Shown: positions 4,179-5,791 of the stretch, piece after piece
How positions within the stretch are numbered: the stretch's first letter is position 1
Layout: each line of letters opens with the position of its first letter
Translations under genes and position numbers: made by a program
The notes under the pieces: model-generated
What the model saw: only the letters and a program-made list of their open reading frames with translations
What the model was told of the DNA's origin: nothing
Databases searched by the model: none
DNA from: Clostridia bacterium
GTDB lineage: Bacteria; Bacillota; Clostridia; Oscillospirales; Butyricicoccaceae
Direction of reading: 5' to 3'
NCBI GenBank assembly: GCA_017407765.1
Contig: JAFQVZ010000115.1
Coordinates: 1-5,791, forward strand
Length of the DNA: 5,791 bases

Positions 4179-5791
4179 ATGATCAACGTAAAAGTTAACG
4201 GTCAGAGCTATGAAGTAGCCGAAGGCACACTGGCTCTCGACTTTGCAAAGCAGGTCATGGGCGACGAGTATAAGAAGGCCCTCTCCTGCCAGATCAACGG
4301 CAATAACCTCAGCCTGCCCACCGAGCTTCACGACGGCGACGAAGTAAGCTTCAACACATGGGACGATGCTGACGGCCGCTGGACACTTCGCCACACAGCT
4401 TCCCACATCCTGGCCCAGGCTGTAAAGCACATCTTCCCCGATGTAAAGTTTGCTATCGGTCCCGCTATCGATAACGGCTTCTACTATGACTTCGACCGCG
4501 AGGAGCCCTTCACACAGGAAGACCTCGACAAGATCGAAAAGGAAATGAAGAAGATCATCAAGAAGGGCTATCGTCTTGAGCGTTTCGAGCTGCCCCGTGC
4601 AGAGGCTCTCGAGTTCATGAAGGACGAGCCCTATAAGGTCGAGCTCATCAACGACCTGCCCGAAGATGCCATTATATCCTTCTACAAGCAGGACGACTTT
4701 ACCGACCTCTGCGCCGGCCCCCACCTGCCCTCCACATCGGGCGTTAAGGCCATCAAGCTGACATCGGTCACAGGCGCTTACTGGCGCGGCGACTCGAACC
4801 GCAAGATGCTCCAGCGTATCTACGGCACAGCCTTCACATCCAAGGAAGACCTCGAGGCTTATCTGACAGCCATCGAAGAGGCCAAGAAGCGCGACCACCG
4901 CAAGCTGGGCAAGGAGCTCGGCCTGTTCATGATGGCCGACGAAGGCCCCGGCTTCCCCTTCTTCCTGCCCAAGGGCATGGACCTCAAGAACACCCTGCTT
5001 GAGTACTGGCGCTCGGTACACCGCCGTTACGGCTATGTAGAGGTCCAGACACCTCAGATCCTCAACCGCGACCTGTGGCTGCGCTCGGGTCACTGGGATC
5101 ACTACAGAAACAATATGTATACAACCGTCATCGACGACATGGACTATGCTATCAAGCCCATGAACTGCCCCGGCGGCATGCTGGTATACAAGAGCCAGCC
5201 TCACTCCTACCGTGACCTGCCCCTGCGTATGGCAGAGCTGGGCACAGTTCACCGTCACGAGCTTTCGGGCGCTCTCCACGGCCTCTTCCGTGTCCGTGTA
5301 TTCACACAGGACGATGCTCATATCTTTATGACATGGGATCAGATGAAGGACGAGATCATGAAGTGCGTTCAGATCTTCGACGAGATCTACACAACATTCG
5401 GCCTGACATACAGGATCGAAGTTTCCACAATGCCCGAGGACCATATCGGCGAAGAGGAGACATGGCGCTTTGCTGAAGGCATCCTTAAGGAAGCTATCAC
5501 AGCTATGGGCAAGGATTACACGATCAACGAGGGCGACGGCGCCTTCTATGGCCCCAAGCTCGACTTCCAGCTGTCCGACTCTCTCGGCAGAACATGGCAG
5601 TGCGGCACCATCCAGCTGGATATGCAGCTGCCCGAGCGTTTCGAGCTCGAGTACACAGGTGCTGACGGCGAAAAGCATCGCCCCGTTATGATCCACCGAG
5701 CTCTGCTGGGCTCCATCGAGCGCTTCATCGGCGTTATCACCGAGCACTTTGCAGGCGCATTCCCCACATGGCTGGCTCCCGTTCAGGTCAA
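4179..5791 (+). CDS. thrS: Threonyl-tRNA synthetase, 3' end beyond the window
   Basis: Cytoplasmic class II aminoacyl-tRNA synthetase that joins threonine to tRNA-Thr using ATP. The frame runs from ATG 4179 to the window edge without a stop, 537 codons of a protein usually near 640 residues; most of the C-terminal anticodon-binding domain is outside. Domains in order: TGS (about 1-61), the editing domain that removes mischarged serine (about 62-225) with H72 and H76 in RHTASH and C178 and H182 in DLCAGPH, and the catalytic core (from about 240). Core landmarks are motif 1 near FLPKGMDLKNTLLEYW (262-277), motif 2 at RMAELGTVHRHE (350-361), and motif 3 around RALLGSIERF (507-516). The three zinc ligands that select threonine are C330 (MNCPGG), H381 (FTQDDAHIF) and H506 (MIHRALLGS). 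All key residues are intact. The ribosome binding site GGAAAGG (4161-4167) lies 11 bases before the ATG. Transcription is controlled by the T-box leader. Isoleucine codons are nearly all ATC, a mark of high expression. Confidence 0.98.
   Translation, partial: MINVKVNGQSYEVAEGTLALDFAKQVMGDEYKKALSCQINGNNLSLPTELHDGDEVSFNTWDDADGRWTLRHTASHILAQAVKHIFPDVKFAIGPAIDNGFYYDFDREEPFTQEDLDKIEKEMKKIIKKGYRLERFELPRAEALEFMKDEPYKVELINDLPEDAIISFYKQDDFTDLCAGPHLPSTSGVKAIKLTSVTGAYWRGDSNRKMLQRIYGTAFTSKEDLEAYLTAIEEAKKRDHRKLGKELGLFMMADEGPGFPFFLPKGMDLKNTLLEYWRSVHRRYGYVEVQTPQILNRDLWLRSGHWDHYRNNMYTTVIDDMDYAIKPMNCPGGMLVYKSQPHSYRDLPLRMAELGTVHRHELSGALHGLFRVRVFTQDDAHIFMTWDQMKDEIMKCVQIFDEIYTTFGLTYRIEVSTMPEDHIGEEETWRFAEGILKEAITAMGKDYTINEGDGAFYGPKLDFQLSDSLGRTWQCGTIQLDMQLPERFELEYTGADGEKHRPVMIHRALLGSIERFIGVITEHFAGAFPTWLAPVQV

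Noticed and set aside
4077..5747. A 556-codon open frame on the minus strand across the T-box and thrS
   Set aside because: It lies antisense to thrS, whose conserved catalytic, editing and zinc residues prove the + strand is coding. The C-rich third positions of thrS remove stop codons from this opposite frame, and its translation is an unnatural mix of Val, Leu, Cys and His without a recognisable fold.

Overview
The window looks like chromosomal DNA from a Gram-positive, clostridial-type bacterium, probably from the gut Oscillospiraceae/Ruminococcaceae area. This placement is inferred from strong AAGGAGG-type ribosome binding sites, short hairpin-plus-T-run terminators, a T-box leader in front of a threonyl-tRNA synthetase gene, and an ECF sigma factor paired with a DUF4367-like anti-sigma factor. 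All genes that can be supported lie on the + strand. No rRNA, tRNA, CRISPR array, insertion sequence or phage gene is visible.

Layout. (1) Positions 1-811 hold the 3' part of an unrecognised acidic protein gene, closed by a 15-bp hairpin terminator (840-879). (2) Positions 942-3371 form a tight four-gene operon: an ECF sigma factor, a single-pass membrane protein that is probably its anti-sigma factor, an exported protein of unknown function, and a six-helix membrane protein of unknown function. Gene junctions are overlaps or gaps of 14-17 bases, each with its own ribosome binding site. No convincing terminator closes this operon. (3) Positions 3427-3800 are a compact single-gene unit with an extended -10 promoter, a 100-residue three-helix PQ-loop/SemiSWEET-like protein and a perfect 10-bp-stem terminator. 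(4) Positions 3819-5791 are the thrS unit: a near-consensus promoter, a T-box leader of about 280 nt with specifier candidate, antiterminator and overlapping terminator, then thrS, which runs off the right end after 537 codons.

How it fits together. The operon in (2) reads as a cell-envelope signalling module. The anti-sigma factor would hold the sigma factor at the membrane until a signal acts on its outer domain, and the exported and membrane proteins are candidate sensors, regulators or effectors. The thrS unit is a separate housekeeping circuit: uncharged tRNA-Thr should stabilise the antiterminator and let transcription reach thrS. Codon use splits the window sharply. The PQ-loop gene and thrS use ATC almost exclusively for isoleucine, as in highly expressed genes, whereas the sigma-factor operon mixes ATA, ATT and ATC.

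No wholly new system is evident. The least explained content is the pair of unknown genes travelling with the sigma/anti-sigma pair, the unknown gene at the left edge, and some unusual structure at the 5' end of the T-box leader.
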